Shown one piece after another: positions 13,133-22,955 of a stretch of 64,000 nucleotides of DNA. The DNA lies in NCBI RefSeq assembly GCF_910592395.1, contig NC_088310.1:22017501-22081500 (forward strand), given 5' to 3'. The position numbers and the translations under genes are program-made. How positions within the stretch are numbered: the stretch's first letter is position 1; every line of letters starts with the position of its first letter. Under the pieces are notes generated by a model. That model saw only the letters and a list, made by a program, of their open reading frames with translations. It searched no databases and was not told where the DNA came from. The DNA comes from Lineus longissimus. Taxonomy: Eukaryota; Nemertea; Pilidiophora; Heteronemertea; Lineidae.

Positions 13133-14170
13133 TTATTTACCTCTCCACAGCAGGCACATCTCAATGTGTAGCATGATCTTTACTTCCCGTCTGTAAAATG
13201 GTAGGGTAATACTATAGGCGATAAAATCAAATGCATAGTTCATAAACATAAACTGAAGACTCATCTCAAAGAGGAAAAAAACGAACTCTGTGTATGCTGG
13301 ATCTTGTGGGCTGAACTGAAGAATGTAGAAATAGGTCCCAATTACTGCCATTGGGGTGAGAAATATCACAAACATCGTTGACACCATCAACAGATTCAGA
13401 AGCATTCGTTTTTCGTTGGAAGCTGTTTTTTCTATTTTCGACGAATTCTCAATTCCTTCCCTCGCATTTGCAACACCAATGATGATAAGGACATTGCTTA
13501 TGATGATAGTACAAACTGGAACATACATCAGTAACGTGGCATCAGTCTGAAGGTACACCATGCTCTGAGTCGTGTACATGCACAGTGCTCTGTCCTGCGA
13601 AACTACCAGATCTAATCCAAAATACTTGTAAAGGGATATGCAGATTCCTGTAAGGCAGATGCCAGCAATGATTTTTAGACGCTTGCCACGGGTGATATTG
13701 GCTCGTTTCAACGGGAACCAAACTATGACAACCCTTTCTACTGTAAATGCAACAACTATCCAGGAGGAAATCAGCATAGCAGAGACCGATAAATAACTGA
13801 TAAACTTACAGGAAAAAGATGATAGCGTCAAAACGTCGATTTTGTAACGTCCATTTGTCATATACCCAAGGCCCGTCGACAGCCATAAATATGTTGAAGG
13901 CCCGACGGTACAGATGAGGTCTGAAATGGCCAACACTGTAAGGTAGTAGATGACAGCATCTTTTCGATGTCGGCATCGAATAAAAACTACCAAAGATAGC
14001 ACATTCCCAAGTATCCCTAATACTATTACGGCCAAAGAGAGGTATGTTTGTATGAAAGTAAGAAATCCTGGCCTATTCTGATAAATTGGTGGCGCAGAAC
14101 TTGTTCGAATGGCGGCATGAAGGTCGTCTTCCGAAAATTTTGAGATTGTCTCGGCGGGGGCAAGTCCCAT
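13133..14170 (-). CDS. Class A (rhodopsin-like) GPCR, tandem copy 1
   Basis: Intronless seven-helix receptor, about 345 aa. TM1 has GNVLSLVVFIRC. TM3 starts after CKF and ends in the sequence ERVVIVWFPLKR, where ER-V stands for DRY. Extracellular loop 2 carries the partner Cys (RALCMY). TM6 is the stretch MFVIFLTPMAVIGTYF. TM7 ends NYAFDFIAYS, where the usual NPxxY is D-F-x-x-Y. The open frame runs upstream to 14329, but I place the start at ATG 14170 because this aligns with the clear starts of the other two copies. Loop and TM7 features resemble invertebrate neuropeptide (FMRFamide-receptor-like) receptors; the ligand cannot be told from sequence. Confidence 0.85.
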   Translation of the reverse strand: MGLAPAETISKFSEDDLHAAIRTSSAPPIYQNRPGFLTFIQTYLSLAVIVLGILGNVLSLVVFIRCRHRKDAVIYYLTVLAISDLICTVGPSTYLWLSTGLGYMTNGRYKIDVLTLSSFSCKFISYLSVSAMLISSWIVVAFTVERVVIVWFPLKRANITRGKRLKIIAGICLTGICISLYKYFGLDLVVSQDRALCMYTTQSMVYLQTDATLLMYVPVCTIIISNVLIIIGVANAREGIENSSKIEKTASNEKRMLLNLLMVSTMFVIFLTPMAVIGTYFYILQFSPQDPAYTEFVFFLFEMSLQFMFMNYAFDFIAYSITLPFYRREVKIMLHIEMCLLWRGK

Positions 14171-14654
14171 CCTGATGTTATGCAGAACTGCGTTTGTGGA
14201 TCGCAGTGTTTCTAATACAAGTAGATCAATTGTTTCCGGTACTTCTTGTAAGGCAGTCAAATTTGAATGAAATGCCGGCAATGCATTAACTTTATCGAGG
14301 AGTCCAGAAAGCGGCCAGCGGGGATACAAATGTATATGATACCGTACTATTTCTGCTTGTCTAAAAGTAACAGTAAGTTTATTATTAGTCTTTTATCTAT
14401 CACTGTTATGACTCAGTGTACGAAAGTTAAGGTTCAAACCAAATCAAAGCGATACAAATTAGTTAACAGAGAGCTGCTCTGAGATGAAAGTTGAAATTTA
14501 AATTTAATATGTGGTCTGCCAGTGAGCAGGTCGCTTCTCATGGCGGACCACGCAAGTTACCACATCGATCCAGTTCAACTAGGTCTACATGTATGCACAG
14601 TTCTACCTCTACCTGTAGAACTGAAGAAGTGAATGACAGGCGATCTGTGTACTG

Positions 14655-15698
14655 TCACCTTTTAAAGTGGAGGCCAAACTTTCGCGTGCAGATTACATAA
14701 TGGAGCATATTCTTTACGTCCCGTCTGTAAAATGGCAAAGTTAAACTATAAACGATGAAGTTGAATGCATAGTTCATAAACATAAACTGAAGACTCATCA
14801 GAAAAATGAAATATACAAACTGCACGTAGGCCGGTGCTTGTGGCTTTGATTGAAGACTGTAAAAATACGGCCCGATGACTGCAATCGGTGTGAGAAATAC
14901 AACAAACATAGTGGATACCAACAACAAATTCAGAAGCATTCGTTTTTCATTGGAAGCTGTTTTTGCTATTTTTGACGATTGATCCATAACCTCATTTGCT
15001 TTGGCGACTCCAAGTATGATGAGAACATTGCTTATGAGGATCATACAAAGTGGAATATACATGAGCAATATGTTATCAACCTGGAGATATACCATACTAT
15101 GAACTGAATATGTGCATAGGACACTCTCCTGCAAGACCACTAGATCTAACCCAAAATACTTATAGAGAGAAAAGCAAATTCCACCAAGACTGATACCAAC
15201 TATGATCTTCAGCCGTTTACCGTTCGTGATTTCGGTTCGTTTCAACGGGAACCAAACTATGACAACTCTTTCAACTGTAAATGCAACAACTATCCAGGAG
15301 GAAATCAGCATAGCTGAAACCGATAAATAACTGATAAACTTACAGGAAAAAGATGATAGCGTCAAAACGTCGATTTTGTAACGTCCATTTGTCATATACC
15401 CAAGGCCCGTCGACAGCCATAAGTATGTAGAAGGCCCGATGGTGCAGAGGAGATCTGAAATGGCCAAAGCTGTAAGATAGTAGATGACAGCATCTTTTCG
15501 ATGTCGGCATCGAATAAAAACTACCAAAGATAGTACGTTGCCAACTATTCCTGATATTATCACGGCCAAAGAGAGGTATGTTTGTATAAAAATAAGAAAC
15601 TTGGGTTGGTCCTGAATTGGTGTCGGGGAACTTGTGTGAACAGAGGAGTGATATTTTCCGGTTAAATTTTTGAAAACTGTGTAAGCAGTAGATTTCAT
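14655..15698 (-). CDS. Class A GPCR, tandem copy 2
   Basis: Intronless receptor, about 347 aa, closest to copy 1. The helical core from the TM2-TM3 loop through intracellular loop 2 is identical in protein to copy 1 over about 50 residues. It has the same ER-V motif, the loop 2 Cys (SVLCTY), and TM7 NYAFNFIVYS (N-F-x-x-Y in place of NPxxY). I chose ATG 15698 (MKSTAYTVF...) because copy 3 starts with the matching MKTVAPFTV; the open frame extends to 15764. One N-glycosylation site (NLT) lies in the N-terminus. It sits 484 bp from copy 1 in the same orientation. Confidence 0.87.
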   Translation of the reverse strand: MKSTAYTVFKNLTGKYHSSVHTSSPTPIQDQPKFLIFIQTYLSLAVIISGIVGNVLSLVVFIRCRHRKDAVIYYLTALAISDLLCTIGPSTYLWLSTGLGYMTNGRYKIDVLTLSSFSCKFISYLSVSAMLISSWIVVAFTVERVVIVWFPLKRTEITNGKRLKIIVGISLGGICFSLYKYFGLDLVVLQESVLCTYSVHSMVYLQVDNILLMYIPLCMILISNVLIILGVAKANEVMDQSSKIAKTASNEKRMLLNLLLVSTMFVVFLTPIAVIGPYFYSLQSKPQAPAYVQFVYFIFLMSLQFMFMNYAFNFIVYSLTLPFYRRDVKNMLHYVICTRKFGLHFKR

Positions 15699-16346
15699 TT
15701 TGAATCCGTAGTTATCTTTCGGGGTTATTACTCTATTCTGCTGGACCATGGAAGAATTGACCACTCGTATAGATTACATACGTACAATAACCAAGTATAG
15801 ATTAGCGAACACCTACGATATGGCGCCGCTTCCCTCCTCTCCCAGGCTTTTCATGCCATCCTCGATGTCATCCCCGATCAATGCAGCTCATCCAAGACTC
15901 ATTACTAATCACGAAAGCCACCCGACATAAGTGATGATAATGGTGAAAATTGAACTTTGTTATCTAATTTTGTAGATTTAAAATTACCTAAGGTTATTAA
16001 TATCACTGGCATCTAGGTCCATGTTTTGATATCAATATTAGCCTTTCAGTTCTTCTACAAAATTATCTTTGGAACACAGTAGTTTGTGATATACATGTAA
16101 ATGCATGTTTGTAATATCAAAGGAGTAAGAGGTTTGTTCCTTCATTGTCCATTAGAAATCTATTTGTAAACTCTAGGTTTCACGAACTAGTGGGTACGAG
16201 GTCCGTTTTTTCCTGCCAGAGAAAACCTAGTTCTTTAGCAACACTTGGTTTTTAAATACTTCAACGGCTGGGTCTTAGCTTACCAAAGCAGAGGAGACTT
16301 TGGTTCTCAAAGAAGCTACTAGCTACTAGAACTACTCAATTACGTC
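15699..16346. other. Spacer between GPCR copies 2 and 3, proximal part
   Basis: No coding sequence recognised. It should hold the promoter of GPCR copy 2 on the minus strand, but I see no distinctive element. Confidence 0.4.
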
Positions 16347-16438
16347 ATGATGCCGTTCCTCGCCTCAGCGCAGCGTGTCGCCAATGCATCGATCCGCACA
16401 AAGATGATCTCTGCACGGAGGGCTCGCAACGACATCGG
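16347..16438 (+). CDS. Possible first exon of a mitochondrially targeted protein
   Basis: ATGATG opens a 30-codon frame, MMPFLASAQRVANASIRTK and on to RRARNDI, which ends at GG|gtaaac, a possible donor in phase 2. The peptide is rich in Arg, Ala and Ser, lacks acidic residues until its last turn, and would form an amphipathic helix: the hallmarks of a mitochondrial presequence. I could not find a convincing second exon. One candidate at 18604 gives only eight more codons before a stop. It may be an orphan or chance exon. Confidence 0.25.
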
Positions 16439-16819
16439 GTAAACCTAATTTTTCCATTTCCGTGGAATTGGTGATGGAAACTTAATACTTTAGCAAAGAT
16501 GATGACTGCATCGTCTGAGGCTCTGGAGCTGGTCGGAATTCTTTAATGTTTTGTTAACGATCCACGGCTTGCTTCGCCACCAAACATGATTTTCTCATTT
16601 TAGTAACCAATGTAATGAACTCTGTTATGTATTCAATGTTTACATTGACGTAGTGCATTGAATTTGAACATTTTCCGTGGCCATCGTGCTTGGTTCGACG
16701 TTGGAGCTAGCGATCGAAAGTGTATGTCAGATATCCGTAAAAATGTCTCCGGCGAATGTTATTTAGTATATTGTAAGTTGATATAAGAATACCGAGTTAC
16801 ACTCTCACCGAAAAAAGTC

Positions 16820-17878
16820 CTAATTAGTCCTAGTTTTTTCAGTTGGTTCTATATTGCCAAATCGTGATGAGAAAAATATCTTCTTTAGCTCTTGTCGATA
16901 AAATGGCAACGTCAAACTGTAGATGATGAAATTAGATGCATAGTTCATGAGCATAAACTGAATACTCATGTGGAAAAAATACAGGACTATCTGCATATAA
17001 CCTGGATCCTGAGCAGTGGAAGAAAGACTATAGAAAAACGACCCTAATATTGCATTCGGGGTGAGAAATAAAACGAACATGGTCGACACCAATAACAAAT
17101 TTAGGAGCATTCGTTTTTCAGTTGAATCCCATTGAGTGTTTTTCGACGATTTTGCCATGGCTTGCCTTGAGTTAGCGACACCAAGAATAATGAGGACATT
17201 GCTTACGATTATTGTGATCACTGGGGCATATACCAGCAGCATGAGATCGAGTTGAAGAAACAACATACCTTGACTTGGAAACATGCAGACAGCACTGCTT
17301 TCACTTGATACTAAATCAAGCTCAAAGTATTTGTAAAGAGGAGTGCTAATTGCGCAAAGGCATATACCAATGATGACCATAAACCGTTTTCCTTTCGTGA
17401 TTTCGGGTCGTTTAAACGGGAACCAAACTATCACAACGCGTTCTACTGTAAATGCAACAACTATCCAGGATGAAATTAACATCACCGAAAATGATAAGTA
17501 ACTGGTAAACTTGCAAGCAAAAGCGGATAGAGACAAAACGTCAATTCTGAAACGTCCATCCGACAAGTATGGGAGACCCGTCGCAAGCCACATGTATGTG
17601 GAAGGACCCACCGTACAAAGTAAGTCTGAAACGGCCAACGCCGTAAGGTAGTAGATAACAGCATCTTTTCGATTTCGGCAACGAACAAAAACTGTCAGAG
17701 AAATTACGTTCCCCACTATTCCTAATATTATCACGGCAAGTGAAAGGTACGTTTGTAAGAAAATAATGAATTCTGATGTATCGTGACTTGGCGGCGCAGA
17801 CCTTGTGTGAAGTGATGTGTGGTGTTTTTCATTTTTGTCCAAACCATCGGAGACAGTGAAAGGAGCAACTGTCTTCAT
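16820..17878 (-). CDS. Class A GPCR, tandem copy 3
   Basis: Intronless receptor, 352 aa, starting MKTVAPFTVSDGL with an ATG. It shares the family pattern: TM1 GNVISLTVFVRC, CKF at TM3, ERVVIVWFPFKR, Cys in loop 2 (SAVCMF), TM7 NYASNFIIYSLTLPFYR. It is more diverged from copies 1 and 2 than they are from each other, in both protein and silent sites. The C-terminus ends in a Lys/Asn-rich tail (EPTEKTRTN). Confidence 0.88.
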   Translation of the reverse strand: MKTVAPFTVSDGLDKNEKHHTSLHTRSAPPSHDTSEFIIFLQTYLSLAVIILGIVGNVISLTVFVRCRNRKDAVIYYLTALAVSDLLCTVGPSTYMWLATGLPYLSDGRFRIDVLSLSAFACKFTSYLSFSVMLISSWIVVAFTVERVVIVWFPFKRPEITKGKRFMVIIGICLCAISTPLYKYFELDLVSSESSAVCMFPSQGMLFLQLDLMLLVYAPVITIIVSNVLIILGVANSRQAMAKSSKNTQWDSTEKRMLLNLLLVSTMFVLFLTPNAILGSFFYSLSSTAQDPGYMQIVLYFFHMSIQFMLMNYASNFIIYSLTLPFYRQELKKIFFSSRFGNIEPTEKTRTN

Positions 17879-18300
17879 TTTGAAAACATGTACATATCTT
17901 AGTCGATCTTAAATCCATGGACAATCGAGTCCATCCGTTCGTTCACTCTTCCTAAAGGCTTGCGACTATATCACTGCATTTGCCGTTTTGTTTTACTATT
18001 GCCCTTGGTTGGAAGTTTTGATTCACAGTGGATGCTGTCCTCTGAATGAAAATCTGCAGCGAGAGTGTGGTAAAACCTGTCAACTAGAGTACAAGTACGG
18101 ATTTGGAACGCACAGTACCACTTAAAGCATACTCTTGATACTTTTCGACGCCTTGGGGTTGTTTGACAGAAATATCCATTCACATCATATAATCTATTTC
18201 TGCTGAACTAAAAGTATCGCCAATTCGTATCAACATTTCAACTAGCCATTGACCAAACATGCGGTAATCATTTTATTAGGTTCTTATAAGTCGATCGACT
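17879..18300. other. Intergenic, no supported gene
   Basis: Upstream flank of GPCR copy 3 (minus strand). No coding sequence or repeat that I recognise. Confidence 0.4.
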
Positions 18301-18329
18301 CTAAGGCTCCATGGAGGGGGAGTCCGGTG

Positions 18330-18440
18330 TTTAGCATATGCGAGTGTTTCCCCTTCAATATATCAGGCCTCGAATGGTTGATGTTGGGTAAACGGTTGGT
18401 CGCCTCATCCTCATTCCGTAAGTAGGCGAACGCATATAGC
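18330..18440 (+). repeat. Dispersed repeat copy carrying an empty insertion site
   Basis: From the word TGTTTCCCCTTCAATATATC through gatgttggg (18380-18388) to CGTAAGTAGGCGAA this matches the two flanks of the inserted element at 22956-23900, read continuously without the insert. It contains a single gatgttggg, whereas the filled copy has one on each side. Confidence 0.75.
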
Positions 18441-18802
18441 CATGTCGACATGTAGCCATTACCAAAAGTGGCGGAATTAAAATCAGTGCTTACATGCCCA
18501 TTGAGTGTTCACCGTAAAATCCTTTTATGTATTTTTTTGGTATTTTCACCTGACAAGTATCATAAATAGATATGCCTCTCATGAATATCATTTCTTTTGG
18601 CAGTGTGGCATCAGGGATTCTACGATAGCAAGAATTCATCGTGGTAAAGATAATTTTTCACCGATAGACTGATTGGTTGATCCATCATGCAAATTTAGAT
18701 GAAATACATAAAGAAAAAAATAGGATTGCATTGTGTTATATTTGTCCTTTTATTTCATGAAATTTCTTGAAGTGGTGCTCGTTTGTCTTTGATTCTTCAA
18801 CC

Positions 18803-18813
18803 TTTATTTTATT
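18803..18813 (-). terminator. Candidate poly(A) signals of selenoprotein W
   Basis: Two overlapping TTTATT words (18803-18808 and 18808-18813) are AATAAA on the minus strand. Another lies at 18916-18921. Both positions are downstream of the SECIS element, as required for an mRNA that contains it. Confidence 0.45.
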
Positions 18814-19204
18814 TTGTAGGCCTACATATACATTTTTGTCGCAGTTGCCTGTGCCGTACAATTTAAGCTATATCGTATAAAGAGTGTTCAACACCACAGT
18901 GGTGGCAGCTTTAAAATTTATTGCAATGTATATGAAGGAGAATGATTGGATGAAGTCGGTGAAGTCGGTGAAAGCGCTGCGTGCGAATACAATTGAGATT
19001 TTGAGTTTGATGATTATATAGCCAGCCGTGGTTGCAATCGGTGATCTTTTCAATCATGTCCCAAATGAAGGCGTGACAGAAATTACGAGATGGAGTCCGC
19101 TCATTGTCCAAGGAGGACCACTTCAGAGAATACAGTTCTTGTTCTTGTGCAATATCGATGTGCAAAATGTGTAAAACTTCCGATTGCTCGGGAAATGCAT
19201 CCAG

Positions 19205-19290
19205 CACGTGCAGACCGGGTCGTCTCAAACCGTCAGGAGCAGGCCGCAAAAGTTTAGGTTCTGTTCCGTCATCGAGAAACACCACAGACA
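19205..19290 (-). promoter_or_regulatory. SECIS element in the 3' UTR of selenoprotein W
   Basis: On the minus strand ATGA (19272-19269) is followed by a helix GGA-A-CAG-AA-CC, an apical loop TAAACTTTTGC, the return strand GG-C-CTG-C-TCC, and then TGAC (19235-19232). This places the SECIS core motif (AUGA ... AA ... UGA) with 13 nt between AUGA and the unpaired AA, the canonical spacing. A lower helix can form from TCTC/GAGA and GGT/ACC beyond an internal loop. It lies about 440 bp past the stop codon of the selenoprotein gene. It would recruit SBP2 and EFSec so that the UGA codon is read as selenocysteine. Confidence 0.85.
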
Positions 19291-19714
19291 GCACGATATG
19301 GAGATCATTTCTGAAAAGAAAACGATAGATCTTATATGGAGTTATACCATGGAGTTATGCAGCAACATTGTGAGAGAGGACTGAAACTCGTTGTGATGAG
19401 TAGACTGTAAGTTGTGATCTGCTATTCCCTGATCAACTGATCGGATTGTTGTTCTACTTTGAAATAAACTTCAGCTGTGCGTCAAACGATATTTGCCAGG
19501 TGCCCTCCTAACATGTTTTCGTTAGATCATCTCACAAGTTTGTGCGAAGACATTTTCCCGAACATGAGGCATATTAATGGCAACGTTCGAAAAAAAAACT
19601 ATTCGTCATTAACCTTGTCAATAAACGTATTCGTAACAAAACAGAAAGCTTGCTGGGGTTGGTTCTATAGGCTCACCTCTTGCTTTTAGAAGTTGTCACG
19701 CTACATGTGGCACC

Positions 19715-22045
19715 TCACATGGCCGCTTTTATAGCATCCTTAATTTTATTGAGTTTTGCTTCATTGTCGACAAAGCCGTCTCCATTCTGAAATTTAGATA
19801 TTAAATGAAAACTTAGTTTACACGCCGAGAGTAACGCTTGGAAACGCCTGGGATTAAGGGACGAAAAACTGCGGGCTGGCGTTCAGCCTGGTGCGTCCTC
19901 ATTATTTTCGTCGTTTGAATATCTCTATGCATCTATATACGTCTGTATACAGTGCATATGCTCTTATAGGTCAGTACGGTATGTTTAAAACATGTATCTC
20001 CTTTCACCTCTGTACTTTTATCTATGTTTATTTGCATACATTTCATACTGTACATTGCTTATCTTGCTTATTAACCTCTGTAATAATCATATGGTATTAA
20101 TACAGAATAAATTGAAATTGAAATTGCATATTCGAATATGTATTGTGACTTTCACTTACCTTCTTTGAATGGACGGTTTCACCATTGACTATAACCTCAA
20201 AATACCCAGTTATACCCGGGGTAGAGGAACCAGTCTGCAAAAGAAAGAGACAGACGGTTACTCCGAGACCACTGTAGTATTTTTGCAGCTATTGTAGCAT
20301 TCTCAAGTCTACGCGAATGATCTATATCTATTATATGCATTTCAGGATCATTCATATCGATCACACTGGGCTGCATGTAGTTTGGAAAAGGTCATGTCAT
20401 CGTCTTGAAACTACATGGTATGAGCACCGAAGTATAGCTCTAATCATGCTGGTTGCTTGCAAGAAAACCCATAAAGATGTAATTGTTTTTTCGCCGCTAC
20501 CATAGAAACATTTCGCCCAGTCTAAAGGACTGGATTCGTAGGTAACTTTCCCAGCCGTATGCCAAAGTGCTTATGCTTACTACTGAAATGGAGCGGAAGT
20601 CTTCCTCCAGTTCAGATTGGAATCGCCGATACTGAAAGGTAAATAACGTGTTCAATGGCTAAATGGAATGATGTCCATCACGTCTTGCAACAGTGACCGG
20701 CATCCGCTATGCAAGTTCGTCAAGACAGGGGTCACTACACCACCATAATTTTTTTTAAATTTCTGTGTCTAATAATGAGCTGCATGCATTTGTGTATTCA
20801 TAACTTCCAAGTTATGCAGAGTAAAGTGGATTTTGTGTTGAACTAGGTCTGGTGCAGTTCTACTAATTGTCTCTGATCCGAATTGTCTGATGGACCGGAT
20901 CACCCAATAGAATTGACCTGGATCTATAGGAATACAAATACGCCTGTTGTTCTGAATCCAGACGTTCAAACAGCATGCTATTTAGACGTAACTTCATCAG
21001 GCACATTCCATCGTTTGGCAGTTGTGACTGCATGCGCGACGGACATGTAGTATAGTTACCAGACTTTCATTTTTGCAGTATTTACTCTTTGGAACTGTTC
21101 ACTTACCCGGCTCCCGTACCCTCATCCACCGCTGAAAGTTGAATGAAAACAATTCTTAACCCATAATGAAATAATAAAAATCGAATTATCTTAGTTCAGA
21201 ATTTTATTTCGTCAGAAGTACTAATTTTCTTTCTTCATTAATTATATTATCATATATCACCCTCTAATAGAAATCCACCTGATTCTTATAAAAACTGCCT
21301 CTTAACAGATCATCAACTTAATACAAGTCGTGTATTTTGAAGAGTTTAATCACAAAACGTATTCATCCTTTGGTTTATGGCTTCACATAAAACCGGTCGA
21401 TATTTCGGCCCATTTGTTATCATCTCGAGTCACGAAGGCTGTCTACGGGAAATAAAACAGTCTTTCCTCCAATTTGATTCATCGGTTTCAGGAATGACCT
21501 CTTGTCTGATCCTGAGGACAACAGAGCCATTCCACTGGATGCCTCAAAGGAACGAAATGATAAATATTTATTAAGAACGACCTAAAAGGATGTGTTTAAC
21601 AAAACAGGTGTACACACGTTTGAAATATCCGAGGATGGAAAAATACCAAGCAAATGTTTTGAAATCAAATCATCATTACAGCCATTTTGTTTCTAATTCT
21701 ACCTTTTGCTACGGATGAAGTAGATAATGTCCGCATAATTGATATATATTTTCGCGCCGGGCAGAATATTTTCGCGAACGTAACCTACTCGCGAAATTTG
21801 CGAAAATAACCCGCACGCGAAATGTTCTGATCTACAGTATATTTTTCTTCAGCAGTTCAGCGAGGAGAAAAAAAGTGGCTACATCAGCCAGCCAATTTAG
21901 ACCGACCACGCCCTGACCGCAATATAGAGTTATCTCCGAAGCATTTTATGCAAAAAGGAACCAAATATGACAGGTTGTGAATGCCAAATCGGTCACTGTG
22001 GAGTATTTTTACTTACCAGTAGATGACTTCGACTGTAACAACCAT
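19715..22045 (-). CDS. SELENOW: Selenoprotein W
   Basis: Five coding exons on the minus strand: 22017-22045, 21107-21131, 20581-20631, 20160-20234, 19715-19786; 83 residues including one Sec. The protein starts MVVTVEVIYC and continues GGUGYGSR, giving the thioredoxin-like CxxU redox motif followed by GY, as in the family. Later landmarks are YRRFQSELEEDFRSIS, ITGYFEVIVNGETVHSKK and GDGFVDNEAKL, which match vertebrate SELENOW in order and spacing (87 aa in human). Every junction is GT-AG, and phases agree (2, 0, 0, 0). Family role: a small cytosolic thiol-redox selenoprotein. The UGA at 21122-21124 is in frame, and a SECIS lies in the 3' UTR. The stop is TGA after KAAM, at the normal family length. 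Confidence 0.95.
21107..21131 (-). other. SELENOW: 25-nt microexon carrying the Sec UGA codon
   Basis: The exon is flanked by acceptor ctttcag and donor gtaagt on the minus strand. It reads C-GGT-GGA-TGA-GGG-TAC-GGG-AGC-CGG, so the first base completes the Cys of CGGU. UGA at 21122-21124 is selenocysteine. Skipping this exon would shift the frame. Confidence 0.9.
21746..21832. repeat. SELENOW: Small palindromic element rich in TTTTCGCG/CGCGAAA
   Basis: atattttcgcg and attttcgcgaa on the left face cgcgaaatt, gcgaaaat and cgcgaaatg on the right, so the segment can fold into a hairpin. It lies in intron 1 of the selenoprotein W gene and looks like a remnant of a miniature inverted-repeat element. 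No target duplication is clear. Confidence 0.5.
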
Positions 22046-22428
22046 GATGATGACGATCGAAAGCCTGGCAAAAACGATATGTAGACTTCCTCGGTATATG
22101 ACCTCTTTGCTTTGGTTGACACGTTATATATCTTATATATGCACCACATGTAGGTTAATAGGTTCATATAAAGGAAAGCTTCTATGCATGTTCATACGCA
22201 TATATACAGCTAGAGCCGTGCTTATACAATACTTCGATTATATTACATATACATGTAGTCGTCTGTACGGGTGTTGACCAGTGCACAATGGCGTCAATGC
22301 TACGCCCGGCACAACGCCAAGTCACGCCATCGAACAGCTGTGCATATAGCCTAATACGATTAGGCCCCGGTGAGGCGGCCGCTGCAGGGGGCCTATTTCT
22401 AAACGATTTATTTCTCAATCAGTCGTAC

Positions 22429-22700
22429 GGACGATTTAGCGTCCATTGGACAGACCTCGTTGAAAAGTGATTTACACAAAAAGCCAATGCTAGCTGATCA
22501 GGCCTCTTTGGGAGATATACACATGAGTTAGCAACAGATCCTAGGGACGATTTAGCGTCCGTCTAAGAGATAAAGAGAAACCAGATTCAAACAGACTAAG
22601 TCTTATATATGGACGATTTAGTGGCCATTGGATGCTTTTGGAGAAAAGTGGCAGCGTCATTCAAAGAGATGATTAGAAATCTGATTCAAACTGTCTATAT
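22429..22700. repeat. Three spaced copies of a 16-bp palindrome within a diverged tandem repeat
   Basis: GGACGATTTAGCGTCC occurs at 22429-22444 and 22545-22560, with a variant at 22611-22626. A weaker copy is near 22402. The second and third copies are followed by related sequence (agattcaaac ... tatatat). It lies 380-580 bp upstream of the SELENOW start codon, so a promoter role is possible but not shown. Confidence 0.7.
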
Positions 22701-22889
22701 ATAGAAATAGATTAATACGAAAACTGAGTAAAATGATGATCAAAACTGTAGTACAACTGACACCACTCATAATATAATAGAATTATCACTTAATGATTTG
22801 TATGTTGTCATCAGTTGGGCTAAAGTTTTTATCTTCATGTGCCTATGATACAGATCATGCATGGAGCCTGAAAGCACAACCGTTGTCAA

Positions 22890-22955
22890 TCGGATTCTGT
22901 GTACAAAGACTGTGTTTCCCTTCAATATATCAGGCCTCAAATGACTGATGTTGGG
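22890..22955 (+). repeat. Left flank of the disrupted dispersed repeat
   Basis: TGTTTCCCTTCAATATATC and the following bases match the repeat at 18.35 kb closely. The segment ends with gatgttggg (22947-22955), the left target duplication of the inserted element; the right half of the repeat resumes at 23901. Confidence 0.75.

Noticed and set aside
14171-14329. Longer N-terminus of GPCR copy 1
   Set aside because: It begins on a non-ATG codon; the ATG at 14170 aligns with the starts of the other copies.
18911-19294. Minus-strand open frame of 127 codons
   Set aside because: It starts on GTG and overlaps the SECIS hairpin and 3' UTR of selenoprotein W. An acceptor-like cttttcag precedes it, but the region is explained by the UTR.
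21122-21124. TGA read as a stop, making the selenoprotein gene a pseudogene
   Set aside because: TGA falls exactly at the Sec position of the CxxU motif, exons on both sides match the family, and a SECIS is present.
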